The notes under the pieces are model-generated. The model searched no databases and was not told the origin of the DNA. It was given only the letters and a program-made list of their open reading frames with translations. Position numbers and translations under genes: made by a program. Positions 49,016 to 57,978 of a stretch of DNA of 64,000 nt are shown piece after piece. The first letter of the stretch is position 1. Each line of letters begins with the position of its first letter. Where the stretch lies: positions 1 through 64,000 of the forward strand of contig JANXED010000001.1 in assembly GCA_025058175.1 (NCBI GenBank). The letters are read 5' to 3'. The DNA comes from Candidatus Calditenuaceae archaeon. GTDB taxonomy: Archaea > Thermoproteota > Nitrososphaeria_A > Caldarchaeales > Calditenuaceae.

Positions 49016-50734
49016 ATGGGCCTGGAGGTCATCGACTCAGACGTAGTGATAGTTGGGTCGGGACTCGCCGGCCTAAGGGCGGCCATCGAGGCCGCGAGGA
49101 CCGGCGGTGAGCGGCTCAGGGTCTCCGTGGTCACCAAGACCCAGCCGATGAGGTCCCACAGCGTCTCTGCGGAGGGAGGGACGGCCGCGGTCCTCTACCC
49201 TGAGGAGGGCGACTCCCTCGAGTCACACGAGTGGGACACCGTAAAGGGCAGCGACTTCCTGGCGGATCAGGACGCGGTAGAGGTCTTCGTGAGGGAGGCT
49301 CCGAAGGAGATCGTCCAGCTGGAGCACTGGGGCATGCCGTGGGCGAGGAGGGAGGACGGAAGGGTCGCCCAGAGGTACTTCGGTGGCCAGAGCTATCCGA
49401 GGGCCTGCTTCGCGGAGGACAGGGTTGGGTTCTTCGAGATGAGCACGCTCTACAGCACCTGCCTAAAGTACGACAACGTCGCCTTCTACGACGAGTGGTT
49501 CGCGTTCGCGGTCGTCAAGGACGACGGATCCTTCGCGGGTTTCATGGCGCTGGACGTGAAGAGGGGGAACGTGGCATACTTCAAGGCGAAGGCTGGGATC
49601 ATCGCGACGGGCGGCGCCGGGAGGCTCTACCCGTTCGCGAGCTTCGGGCACAGCTCGACACCTGACGGGATCGTGATGGCGTACAGGGCCGGCGTGCCGC
49701 TGAAGGACATGGAGTTCGTCCAGTTCCACCCGACGGGCCTAGTGCCCAGCGGGATACTCATCACCGAGGCCTCGAGGGGCGAAGGAGGGGTCCTCAGGAA
49801 CTCGAAGGGTGAGAGGTTCATGGAGAAGTACGCCCCGAAGATGAAGGACCTCGCTCCGAGGGACATCGTCTCAAGGTCCATAATGACCGAGATCAAGGAG
49901 GGCAGGGGCTTCAGGGACGAGGAGAGCGGGTACGAGTACGTCAACCTGGACCTCACCGTCATCGAGCCGGAGAAGCTCGTGAAGAGGCTCACCAGCATCA
50001 GGGAGATCTGCCTGAAGCTGAGGGGGATAGACCCGCTCCACGAGCCGATCCCGGTCAGGCCAGTCGCGCACTATTACATGGGGGGTATCGATGTCGACAT
50101 CAACGGCGCCACGTCGCTCCCAGGTCTATGGGCTGCGGGCGAGGCCGCGTGCGTGACGATCAATGGCGCTAACAGGCTAGGGTCCAACTCGACGACCGAG
50201 TGCCTCGTCTGGGGGAAGATCACCGGCAGGGAGGCGGCAAAGTTCGCGTTGAGCAGGAAGGAGCCGAACGCACCGAAGGAGGCGATCCAGGCCGAGGAGA
50301 GGAGGGTCTTCGACGTCCTCCTGGGGCCTGCGCCGAGGGTCGACCCGTACGACGTGAAGTCCGAGCTCCAGGAGACGATGGAGAAGCACTTCCACGTCTT
50401 CAGGGAGGGGACGTCGATGGAGGAGGGGCTAAGGAAGTTGAGGAAGCTGATGTCGGAGTTCCAGATGGGCGTCACCGACAAGAGCAGGGCCTACAACACG
50501 AACCTCGTTCACGTAATGGAGGTGGACGCGATGCTCGAGGCGAGCCACGCCATCGCGGTCTCTGCCCTCCACAGGACCGAGAGCAGGGGAGCCCACTATA
50601 GGCTTGATTTCCCGAAGAGGGACGACGAGGCCTGGCTCAAGCACATCCTCCTGAGGTGGACCGCGGACGGTTTCGAGATCGAGTATAAACCGGTAGTGAT
50701 CACGAAGTACAAGCCCGCGGAAAGGGTCTACTGA
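49016..50734 (+). CDS. sdhA: Succinate dehydrogenase / fumarate reductase flavoprotein subunit
   Basis: 572 residues. FAD-binding start VVIVGSGLAGLRAA; covalent-FAD His48 in RSHSVSAEGG; IIATGGAGRLYPF; substrate site with FVQFHPTG, LITEASRGEGG and the catalytic-Arg region APRDIVSRSI; HYYMGGIDVD and GEAACVTINGANRLGSNSTTECL near the end. Electron carriers SdhB, C and D are not in the window. ATG at 49016. Confidence 0.92.
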   Translation: MGLEVIDSDVVIVGSGLAGLRAAIEAARTGGERLRVSVVTKTQPMRSHSVSAEGGTAAVLYPEEGDSLESHEWDTVKGSDFLADQDAVEVFVREAPKEIVQLEHWGMPWARREDGRVAQRYFGGQSYPRACFAEDRVGFFEMSTLYSTCLKYDNVAFYDEWFAFAVVKDDGSFAGFMALDVKRGNVAYFKAKAGIIATGGAGRLYPFASFGHSSTPDGIVMAYRAGVPLKDMEFVQFHPTGLVPSGILITEASRGEGGVLRNSKGERFMEKYAPKMKDLAPRDIVSRSIMTEIKEGRGFRDEESGYEYVNLDLTVIEPEKLVKRLTSIREICLKLRGIDPLHEPIPVRPVAHYYMGGIDVDINGATSLPGLWAAGEAACVTINGANRLGSNSTTECLVWGKITGREAAKFALSRKEPNAPKEAIQAEERRVFDVLLGPAPRVDPYDVKSELQETMEKHFHVFREGTSMEEGLRKLRKLMSEFQMGVTDKSRAYNTNLVHVMEVDAMLEASHAIAVSALHRTESRGAHYRLDFPKRDDEAWLKHILLRWTADGFEIEYKPVVITKYKPAERVY

Positions 50735-50735
50735 C

Positions 50736-51866
50736 TCAGGAGCCCTTGCTCCAGAAGACCGGGATGAACCTCTTGGTCCTGCCGTAGTCCTTGGGAGGCG
50801 AGCCGACGATCGCGACCTTGTAGCCGCAGCTCGGGCACCTGTTGTCCTTGGTCAACCTCCAGTCGACGATGTCGAAGCCGTACCTCTCCACGACCATCTC
50901 GCCGCAGCCCGGGCAGTATGTGCTCTCGTAGGGGTGACCGGGGACGTTCCCAATGTAGACGTAGTTCATCCCCTCCTCCTTCGCGACCCTGTAGTGCCTC
51001 TCAAGGGTCTCAACCGGCGTCCAGGGTAGGTGCATCAGCTTGTAGTCTGGGTGGAACCTAAGGAAGTGGATCGGCGTGTCGGGGCCTAGGTTGTCGTGGA
51101 CCCACCTGACTAGCTTCCTCGCGGCGTTCAGGTCGTCCCCGATCTCTGGCACGACGAGGTCCGTGATCTCGACGTGGATTTTGGTCCTCTCCTTGATCTC
51201 TAGGAGGGTCTGGAAGATCGGCTCGGGGCTCGGTATCCCGACGTACTTCCTGAGGAAGTTCACCTCCCCGTTCCCCTTGAAGTCGACGGTAGCGGCGTCG
51301 AGGAACTCCGCGGCCATGCTCACGGACTCGGGAGTCCAGTAACCGTTTGTGACGAAGACGTTGATCAGCCCCCTTTGCCTCGCGTTCACGCCGACGTCGT
51401 GGGCGAACTCCATGAAGATCGTCGGCTCGTTGTAGGTGTAGGCTATGCCGTGGGAGCCGTACCGCACCGCGGCCTCCACGACCTCCTCGGGCGTGACCTC
51501 GATCCCTTCGACCTTCCTCCGCTGGCTGATGTCGAAGTTCTGGCAGTAGGCGCAGAGCCAGTTGCACCCGGTAGTGGCGATGCTGAAGATCTTTGTCCCG
51601 GGCATGTAGTGGGTCACGGGCTTCTTCTCGATCGGGTCGACATGGCTCGCGATGACCCTCCCGTAGACGAAGAGGTAAAGCTTCCCTCCCACAACGCCCC
51701 TGATCCCGCAGAGGCCGACCTGTCCCTCGCCGATCTGACAGTACCTAGCGCAGGCGGTGCACTTCACCCGGCCGGGCACCCCCTCGGTCCAGAGCCTAGC
51801 CGGAGCTCCTGGGACCTCCTCGAGCCTGAACGTCGCCACCGGAGTTAGACGTTTTGAGGCGCTCAT
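50736..51866 (-). CDS. AmmeMemoRadiSam system radical SAM enzyme
   Basis: 376 residues from ATG at 51866 (TTG at 51878 is an alternative). The iron-sulfur motif is the C-x3-C-x2-C variant [10 protein letters not shown], with an N-terminal [19 protein letters not shown] knuckle and [10 protein letters not shown] and CPSCG at the end. Radical SAM enzymes of this family occur with AMMECR1 and Memo proteins; neither is in the window. Chemistry unknown in detail. Confidence 0.88.
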   Translation of the reverse strand: MSASKRLTPVATFRLEEVPGAPARLWTEGVPGRVKCTACARYCQIGEGQVGLCGIRGVVGGKLYLFVYGRVIASHVDPIEKKPVTHYMPGTKIFSIATTGCNWLCAYCQNFDISQRRKVEGIEVTPEEVVEAAVRYGSHGIAYTYNEPTIFMEFAHDVGVNARQRGLINVFVTNGYWTPESVSMAAEFLDAATVDFKGNGEVNFLRKYVGIPSPEPIFQTLLEIKERTKIHVEITDLVVPEIGDDLNAARKLVRWVHDNLGPDTPIHFLRFHPDYKLMHLPWTPVETLERHYRVAKEEGMNYVYIGNVPGHPYESTYCPGCGEMVVERYGFDIVDWRLTKDNRCPSCGYKVAIVGSPPKDYGRTKRFIPVFWSKGS

Positions 51867-51878
51867 AGGTTTTGCCAA

Positions 51879-53018
51879 TCAACCCCCTTTCCGCTCGGGG
51901 GAGACCGCGACCCTAAGGAACCACAGCGAGAGGAGCTGGGCCGCGAGGGAGTAGGCGACGAGTCCGGCCGGTCCTACCCCTGCGTCCACCATCAACCCGA
52001 AGGCCAGTCCGGCTACCGAGTAACCGATCCCCACGCCGAGGCCGAAGACGCCATACGCGGTGCCGAGGCGGCCCGACCCCGCGAGCTCCGCGACCACCGC
52101 CCTGAAGATCGACTCTTGGGCACCGATCACGACACCGACCAAGCCCGCGCAGACAAGGAGGAGGTTGAGGTCGTTGGTGAGCAGCGCCGCGGGGACCGCG
52201 CTGACCAGCACCGTGAGCGAGACCACCCTCGCGCCGTACCGGTCGAGGGCCCTTCCCAGCGGGATCGCAGCGACGGCGTCGGTGACCATCGCGACCGAGT
52301 AGGCCAGCGGGACCATCCACTCGGCTCCCTCCGCGACAACCGAGACCTTGTAGAGTACGATCGATATCGGGAGGAGCCCCGCGACGTTGAGCGACGCAGC
52401 AGCGGTGTAAGCGATCACCCTCCGCTGGGGACCTCTTACAGGTGGATCCCGTTCCACCCTTGCGCTCACCTTCGGTACCCTCCAGACGAGGAGCAGCAGC
52501 GCCGCATAGGGGAGAAGGGTGTAGAGGACGGCCGTCCTGATTTCGCCGTGGGCAGCTGCAGCGGCCGCTATCATCAGAGGCCCCGCCATCGCGCCGAACT
52601 GGTCGAGGAACTCGTGGAGGCCGAAGGCAGACCCGAGGCCCATCTCGCCCCTCAGCCTCGCGAGCATCGCGTCCCTCGCGGGGACCCTGAGGCCCCTCGC
52701 GACCCGCTCGACGAAGACGATCGCCGCGAGCGCGGCCCAGCTCTGGGCGAAGGCCATCAGGGGGACCACGAAGAGCATCCCGTAGCCGATCCTGACCAAG
52801 AGGTCGTACCTCCCGGACCTGTCTGCGACCGCTCCGCCGATCGGCCTCGCAGCCCAGCCCGCGAGCTCCGCGGCACCCATCACCAACCCTACGCCAGCAG
52901 CCGTGAGCCCCAACTGCCTGAAGAGGTCCGGCGCGACGGCCCTCCCACCTTCGTAGACGAAGTCGCCGAAGAGGCTCAGGAGCCCCAAGAGGAGGACCGT
53001 TCTGAGGCCGGCGCGCAT
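51879..53018 (-). CDS. Major facilitator superfamily transporter
   Basis: 379 residues from ATG at 53018, twelve hydrophobic helices. GYxxLFVVP, ADRSGRYDLLVRIGYG and GRALDRYGARVV are MFS loop-2 and loop-8 type (D-R-x-G-R). LHEFLDQFGAMAGPLM and QESIFRAVVAELA resemble the MFS branch with YbcL/YfmO-like permeases. Substrate cannot be predicted. Downstream of the radical SAM gene start by 12 nt, same strand. Confidence 0.85.
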   Translation of the reverse strand: MRAGLRTVLLLGLLSLFGDFVYEGGRAVAPDLFRQLGLTAAGVGLVMGAAELAGWAARPIGGAVADRSGRYDLLVRIGYGMLFVVPLMAFAQSWAALAAIVFVERVARGLRVPARDAMLARLRGEMGLGSAFGLHEFLDQFGAMAGPLMIAAAAAAHGEIRTAVLYTLLPYAALLLLVWRVPKVSARVERDPPVRGPQRRVIAYTAAASLNVAGLLPISIVLYKVSVVAEGAEWMVPLAYSVAMVTDAVAAIPLGRALDRYGARVVSLTVLVSAVPAALLTNDLNLLLVCAGLVGVVIGAQESIFRAVVAELAGSGRLGTAYGVFGLGVGIGYSVAGLAFGLMVDAGVGPAGLVAYSLAAQLLSLWFLRVAVSPERKGG

Positions 53019-53079
53019 CGCGCCTCTTGACCCAGCCCGCGCGATAAACTTCGGTCTCGGCGCGGTCCCGCGCAACTCA

Positions 53080-53085
53080 TTAATA
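53080..53085 (+). promoter_or_regulatory. TATA box of the SRP RNA gene
   Basis: TTAATA, about 26 nt before the inferred 5' end of the SRP RNA (near 53108). Confidence 0.4.
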
Positions 53086-53107
53086 CGGAGCGGCCGAAGC
53101 TCGATCG

Positions 53108-53367
53108 GGGGCGGTGGGTAGGGCCGGGGGGCCAGCCCTCCCCCTCCCAGAGGGGACCCGAAACGGGCTAGACGCGGGGGCCAGCAACCGAGCGGGGAGG
53201 CGACCGCGAAGGGACGGGCGCGGGCAGGGAGAGGGGTGAACGCGCGTCCTGGTGGAGGCGGGTAGGGCTCCATGCCCTCCGTAGGGAGGGCCCCTGGGGC
53301 CCGCGCGCGCCGAACCGTGTCAGGCCCGGGAGGGAGCAGCACTAAGGCGCGGCCCGTCTGCTGCCGG
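53108..53367 (+). ncRNA. ffs: Signal recognition particle 7S RNA
   Basis: The helix-8 SRP54 site is clear: CCGTGTCAGGCCCGGGAGG followed by GAGCAGC and ACTAAGG at 53315-53347, with a GGGA (GNRA) tetraloop. The ends pair: GGCGGTGGGTAGGGCC at 53110-53125 with GGCCCGTCTGCTGCC at 53351-53365 forms helix 1, which archaea keep. Helices 3-5 and the Alu-like end lie between. About 260 nt, short for archaea (usually about 300), so the exact ends are approximate. It lies in the 386-nt gap between the MFS and dihydroorotase genes. Confidence 0.85.
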
Positions 53368-53404
53368 GGTGACGTGCGCGACCGATCCGCCCTCCGTCCG
53401 TCCC

Positions 53405-54793
53405 TCAACGGCCGCTGAACCGCCCGGGTCCACCGCCCCCTCTCCTCTCGGGCACGATCAGCCGTCCGTGTCCAGGCCTTCCGACGACATCACCCCTCTC
53501 TGCGACGACCTCGCCCCGCACGACCGTGTAGACGGGCCAGCCCCTCACCGTCACCCCCTCGAACGGCGTGACCTTGCTCCTGCTGTGGAGCGCCTCCGAC
53601 GAGATCCTCCGCTCGGCACTTAGGTCGACGATTGTGAGGTCCGCGTCCGATCCGACGGCGATCGCGCCCTTCCGTGGATGGAGCCCCCAGATCTTAGCGG
53701 GTTTCACAGAGACGAGCCGCACCAGCCTCCTCAGCGTCAGTTCTCCCCTGTTGACTAGGTTCAGCAGGAGCGGGAGCATCGTCTCGACGCCGGGGAAGCC
53801 CGAGGGAGCCACCCAGACTTCCTCGGCCCGCTTCTCCTCCGGGAGATGGGGGGCGTGGTCCGATCCGACCGCGTCGATCAGGCCGCGCCTGATTCCGTCC
53901 CACAGGGCCTCCGCGTGACCACGGTCCCTGATCGGCGGGTTGACCTTCGCGACGTTACCCATCTTCCTCAGCGCCTCCTCTCCGTCGAGGAGGAGGTAGT
54001 GGGGGCAGGTCTCGAGGGTGACGTCGACGCCCATCGCCCTGAACCTCTCCGCGAGCTCGAGGCACTGGGAAGAGGTGACGTGAAAGACGTGGACCTTCGC
54101 GCCAGTTAGCCAAGCGGCAGTCAGTACCCTCGCGACCGCGACGACCTCAGCCTCGACCGGCCTCGCCTCGAGGTGCGCCATCGGGTCGCTCCTCCCAGCC
54201 GCCCTGAGCGCCTCCCTGAGCGCAGCTATCATCTTGCCGTCCTCCGCGTGGAACCCGACCCTTACGCCGGCCCTCGCGCACCTCCGCATCAGCTCGATGA
54301 CCTCGTGGTCTTCTGGGAAATCGGAGATCCCTGTCGTCTCGGAGAGGTAGACCTTCAGCCCGACGATGCCTCTCAACGTCAACTCCTCGAGGGACCAGCG
54401 CCCCCTCCTGTAACCGCCGTAGAGCCCGAAGTCTACGACCGATTTGGCCGACGCCCTCTCGAGCTTCAGGTCGAACGACTCGCCGTCGACGGTCGGGGGG
54501 ATCGTGTTGGGCATCTCGAGGACCGTCGTCACTCCCCCAGCGGCCGCAGCCGCCGAACCGGTCCCGAAGTCCTCCTTGTGCTCCATCCCCGGCTCCCTGA
54601 AGTGAACGTGCTCGTCGATGACGCCCGGCAGGACCACCAGCCCTGATGCGTCGACCTCGACCTCTCCTCGGGGGACTGTCGCGTCCGTGCCGATCGCGCT
54701 GATCCTCCCGTCCTCGACGCCGATCGTCGCCCTGAAGACGTCATCCGGGGTGACGACGGTCGCGTTCCTGACGACCAGGTCGGGCCTAGCCAT
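53405..54793 (-). CDS. pyrC: Dihydroorotase (class I type)
   Basis: 462 residues. Cyclises carbamoyl-aspartate in UMP synthesis. Metal ligands: DEHVHFREPGMEHKEDF, carboxylated Lys in VGLKVYLSE, FHAEDGKM, VFHVTSS, and GSDHAPH. Allantoinases are similar; the neighbour PyrF-PyrE favours dihydroorotase. ATG at 54793 overlaps the fused gene's stop by 8 nt, so the two are translated together. Confidence 0.88.
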   Translation of the reverse strand: MARPDLVVRNATVVTPDDVFRATIGVEDGRISAIGTDATVPRGEVEVDASGLVVLPGVIDEHVHFREPGMEHKEDFGTGSAAAAAGGVTTVLEMPNTIPPTVDGESFDLKLERASAKSVVDFGLYGGYRRGRWSLEELTLRGIVGLKVYLSETTGISDFPEDHEVIELMRRCARAGVRVGFHAEDGKMIAALREALRAAGRSDPMAHLEARPVEAEVVAVARVLTAAWLTGAKVHVFHVTSSQCLELAERFRAMGVDVTLETCPHYLLLDGEEALRKMGNVAKVNPPIRDRGHAEALWDGIRRGLIDAVGSDHAPHLPEEKRAEEVWVAPSGFPGVETMLPLLLNLVNRGELTLRRLVRLVSVKPAKIWGLHPRKGAIAVGSDADLTIVDLSAERRISSEALHSRSKVTPFEGVTVRGWPVYTVVRGEVVAERGDVVGRPGHGRLIVPERRGGGGPGRFSGR

Positions 54794-56117
54794 CCCGCTG
54801 CGACCTGAGCTCCCTCACGACCTCCCAGAACTCATCATCGATTGTGCAGAGCGGGTGGAGGCTCATCCTCTCGGAGGCCAGCGCCTCGCTCGCGCCCTCC
54901 TGCCTGTCCACGACGACGAAGTAGTGCGAAATCCTGCCTCCCGAATCCCGCAGCGCCCTCGCGCACTCGGCAGCGGTCCTTCCGGTCGTCGTGAGGTCGT
55001 CGACCCCTATGAACTCCTCTCCCGGGGAGACGACGCCCTCAATCCTCTTCCCGAGGCCGTGGTCCTTCGACCCAGACCTGTAATAGACGAGCCCCGTGCC
55101 GAGCCTGTCCGCGACCAACGCCGCGATCGGGATGCCCGCGGTCGCAGTGGTGGCCACCTTGAACCCTCCCCGGCCGACGACCCTGCTGACCGTGGCCACC
55201 ATCAACCTCACGATCCTGTCCCTCGCCCTAGGATAGGAGTAGATGGCCCTCGTGTCGATGTAGTAGTGGGAGAGCTTCCCCGAGGAGAGCCTGATCGGCT
55301 GCTCAGACTCCACCACAGCGCCCTCGCAGGACGCGAGCGCCTCGATCACCGAGTACCTCGCCCTCAGCCGCTCGGCCTCGTCCCTCAGCTCCCTCGCCCT
55401 CTCCGCTGGCGAGGCGGCCTCGAGGACCGACCTCCCGAAGTTCAAGAGGACCCTCTCGCCGCCGTACCTCGCCGCTACCTTTAGCTCCCCTCCCTGCGCG
55501 CCAAGCCCCGGTATCAGGAGGACCGCGTCGTCCCCGACCCTCCTCCTCACCCTCCTGAGCGTCGGTCCGTCCACGAAGGGCCCGAGCCCGACCACGAAGC
55601 CCTCCGAGCCAGCCCTCGCCGCGTCGTCGAGGAGCCTCTCGAAGAACCTCTCCCCGGTCGAGAGCGTCGCGAGGTAGGTCGCGGCCGCGTGGGGCGAGGA
55701 GGGTATGACAAGCGCGAAGGTCCAGAGCCCCTTCGAGGACGCCTCCCTGACCACGTGCTCCGAGTTGCCGATCACGGGGTTGAAGGTGAACCCGTCGAAC
55801 CCGAGCTCCGAGACCGTCCTCACGCCGGCGGAGACCGTGTGCTCGACGTCATTCATCTTGCAGTCGAGGACCGTGATGCACTCCTTGGACCTCGCCAGGT
55901 CGTTCAGCTCCCTCAGGCCGTCGCCCGGGACGCCCCTTACGAAGTTCTCGTTCAGCTTGACCGCGACGACGTACGCCGAAAGCTCCTCGATCGCCCTCCT
56001 GCAGAACTCGAGCCTCGACTTCGGGTCCGGGAACCTCTCGGGCGGGGGATCCAGGCTCAGCGAGATCGACGTTCCCTTCCTCTGGACGATGTCGTCGTAG
56101 GCCCTCTGGAGCCGCAT
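54786..56117 (-). CDS. pyrFE: PyrF-PyrE fusion: OMP decarboxylase and orotate phosphoribosyltransferase
   Basis: 443 residues from ATG at 56117. Residues 1-260 are a type 2 OMP decarboxylase: SLSLDPPPERFP and the catalytic DCKMND (85-90), then LLIPGLGAQGGE. Residues about 265-443 are the phosphoribosyltransferase: SSGKLSHYYID, the PRPP loop GVDDLTTTGRTA (372-382). Eukaryotic UMP synthase has the opposite order (PyrE first). Together the two final steps of UMP synthesis sit in one chain, followed by dihydroorotase. Confidence 0.9.
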   Translation of the reverse strand: MRLQRAYDDIVQRKGTSISLSLDPPPERFPDPKSRLEFCRRAIEELSAYVVAVKLNENFVRGVPGDGLRELNDLARSKECITVLDCKMNDVEHTVSAGVRTVSELGFDGFTFNPVIGNSEHVVREASSKGLWTFALVIPSSPHAAATYLATLSTGERFFERLLDDAARAGSEGFVVGLGPFVDGPTLRRVRRRVGDDAVLLIPGLGAQGGELKVAARYGGERVLLNFGRSVLEAASPAERARELRDEAERLRARYSVIEALASCEGAVVESEQPIRLSSGKLSHYYIDTRAIYSYPRARDRIVRLMVATVSRVVGRGGFKVATTATAGIPIAALVADRLGTGLVYYRSGSKDHGLGKRIEGVVSPGEEFIGVDDLTTTGRTAAECARALRDSGGRISHYFVVVDRQEGASEALASERMSLHPLCTIDDEFWEVVRELRSQRDG

Positions 56118-56199
56118 TCGGTCCGATTCGCCTCTCCGGGACTTTAAGGGTTGGCGACGCAGGTGAAGCGCTAAAAGGCGAGTAACGCCGCGCTCGCCG

Positions 56200-57057
56200 G
56201 TGTCAAGGGTCGCCAAGATCGGGAGGGTCGAGGTCGGAGAGGGCAGGCCGGTCGCGGTGATGGGGATCATCAACGTCAGCCCCGAGTCCTTCCACAAGTC
56301 CTCGGTGAGGAGGACGCCGGAGGAGGTCTCGGAGGCCGCGGTGAGGATGGTCGAGGAGGGAGCCGACGTGATCGACGTCGGAGGGATGTCCTCGGCGCCC
56401 TACCTCGATACCACGGTGCCCGAGGAGGTCGAGTCCGAGAGGGTCAGGATGGCGATCAGAGCCGTGAGGGACGCGGTCGACGTGCCCATCTCCCTTGACA
56501 CCTATAGGGTCAGGCCCGCGCTGGAGGGCCTGAGGCTGGGCGTCGAGGCGATCAACGACGTCTACGGCCTCGCCCACCTCGAGGCGATCCTGAAGGAGAT
56601 CGCGGACTCAGGTGTCTCGCTCGTCCTCATGGCGAGGGACGTCAGGGAGGGCGACGTGATCGAGGGGATCAGGTCGAGGCTGAGGTCCGCGATGAGAAAG
56701 GCGCTTTCAGCCGGAATCGGGGAGGAGAGGATAGTCCTCGACCCGGGCGTGGGGTTCCACAGGGAGCACGAGTCGCTGAAGTGGTACCAGGTGGACGTCG
56801 AGATCCTCCGGAGGCTCGGGGAGCTCAGGGACCTCGCGAGGCCGCTCCTGGTCGGGTGCTCAATGAAGAGCTTCATCGGGAAGCTGACCGGGAGGCAGGC
56901 CACCGACGAGAGGATCTTCGGCTCGATCGCGTCCGAGGCGGTCGCGGTGTTGAGCGGCGCCGATGTGATAAGGACCCACAACCCGAGGCTGACCCTCGAC
57001 GCGGTCAGGGTGGCATCGGCGGTGATCGGGAGGCCCGCGAAGCCCCTCATGGTCTGA
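56200..57057 (+). CDS. Dihydropteroate synthase-like protein
   Basis: 285 residues from GTG at 56200. Pterin-binding TIM barrel: MGIINVSPESFHKSS for the usual N-V-T-P-D-S-F, DVIDVGGMSSAPY, SLDTYRVRPALEGLRLGVEAINDVYG, DPGVGFH, VGCSMKSFIGKLTG and DVIRTHNPR. Several substrate residues differ from bacterial FolP (Ser/Glu in the first loop, Met in the S-R-K motif), so it may act in tetrahydromethanopterin-type carriers rather than folate. Convergent with the CitG-like gene, 11 nt overlap. Confidence 0.82.
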   Translation: MSRVAKIGRVEVGEGRPVAVMGIINVSPESFHKSSVRRTPEEVSEAAVRMVEEGADVIDVGGMSSAPYLDTTVPEEVESERVRMAIRAVRDAVDVPISLDTYRVRPALEGLRLGVEAINDVYGLAHLEAILKEIADSGVSLVLMARDVREGDVIEGIRSRLRSAMRKALSAGIGEERIVLDPGVGFHREHESLKWYQVDVEILRRLGELRDLARPLLVGCSMKSFIGKLTGRQATDERIFGSIASEAVAVLSGADVIRTHNPRLTLDAVRVASAVIGRPAKPLMV

Positions 57058-57976
57058 CCCTGTCGACCAGAAGCAGGACCGTAAGGGCCGCGTCGAGGAC
57101 GTCGGCAGATGACCCTGGCCTGATGTCCCTCTCCCTGAAGCGCCTGTCCATCTCCTTGAGGATCCTCCTCCCCTCAGCGGTCGTCGCGCCCCCTGCCCTC
57201 AGGGCCCGTGCGGCCACCTCCTTCACTGATAGCGCCGCGTGGAGTCCGTTCCTCCTGACCACGTGTGTGTCGGGTCTCTCGGCCATCACCGCGAGGAGGC
57301 CGTTGACCGCGGCCGCGTTCAGGTCGCCACCGTTCCTCAAGACTCTCCTCAGCTCGCGCAGACACGTGCCGAACGAGAGGGGATAACCGCCGACGAGCTC
57401 GTCGGCCACGAGGTCCCGGCCCGGGTACGCCCTCAGCGCGTCGAGCAGCCCGATCCTGCGCCTCCTCACCTCCTCGTACGTCCTCTCGTCGTTGACGTCG
57501 AGATACGGCACCGACCCGAGCCCTCCGGGCCTCGAGAGCCTGATCGCCCTGAAAACTCCCAGTGTGTCGCGCCAGTCGGTGCCCACGAGCACCACCCTCG
57601 CAGCCCTCCTCAGCGCGACCTCGCTCAGACCCTTGCCCTTCCCTATCGACGCTCCCGCGGCGGCGCAGAGCGGCACCACCAGCAGCACCGCTCCGAGGTG
57701 GGCGTTCCCTCCCCTTTGGGACGAGAGGGAAGACTCTACGGCCCGGAGGACCAGCTCGCCGAGCTCGCCGGGCCTCAACCCCCTCATCCCCCTTCTCGCG
57801 GCCTCGTAGAACCACCTGTACAGCGAGACCGCGCTCGCCTGCATCCTTATCGCGCTGAGCTCCCTGAGGTCGCTCCGGCGGTCGACGAGCCCGGGCTTCG
57901 GGGTCGCGAGCAGCTCGACGAGGAGGGCCGAGGTCGCAGAGTAGGCCACGGTGTGAAGCGCGTCGTCCCTTGTCAA
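57047..57976 (-). CDS. CitG/MdcB-like triphosphoribosyl-dephospho-CoA synthase family protein
   Basis: 309 residues. The family patterns are all visible: ELLATPKPGLVDRRSD near residue 20, SQRGGNAHLGAVLLVVPLCAA near 90-110, GYPLSFG, and RPGSSADVLDAAL near the end. Bacterial members make the citrate- or malonate-lyase prosthetic group; no lyase is in the window and archaeal homologues are of unknown role. TTG start at 57976. It faces the pteroate-synthase-like gene tail to tail. Confidence 0.82.
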   Translation of the reverse strand: MTRDDALHTVAYSATSALLVELLATPKPGLVDRRSDLRELSAIRMQASAVSLYRWFYEAARRGMRGLRPGELGELVLRAVESSLSSQRGGNAHLGAVLLVVPLCAAAGASIGKGKGLSEVALRRAARVVLVGTDWRDTLGVFRAIRLSRPGGLGSVPYLDVNDERTYEEVRRRRIGLLDALRAYPGRDLVADELVGGYPLSFGTCLRELRRVLRNGGDLNAAAVNGLLAVMAERPDTHVVRRNGLHAALSVKEVAARALRAGGATTAEGRRILKEMDRRFRERDIRPGSSADVLDAALTVLLLVDRVRP

Positions 57977-57978
57977 GG

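Noticed and set aside
53019-53404. Upstream extension of the MFS gene frame through this region
   Set aside because: The extension is Pro/Arg-rich with no helix pattern and overlaps the SRP RNA; the ATG at 53018 gives a normal first membrane helix.
54786-56297. Longer start of the PyrF-PyrE gene at 56297
   Set aside because: Extra 60 codons are not family-like and overlap the start of the divergent pteroate-synthase-like gene; ATG at 56117 matches the family start.
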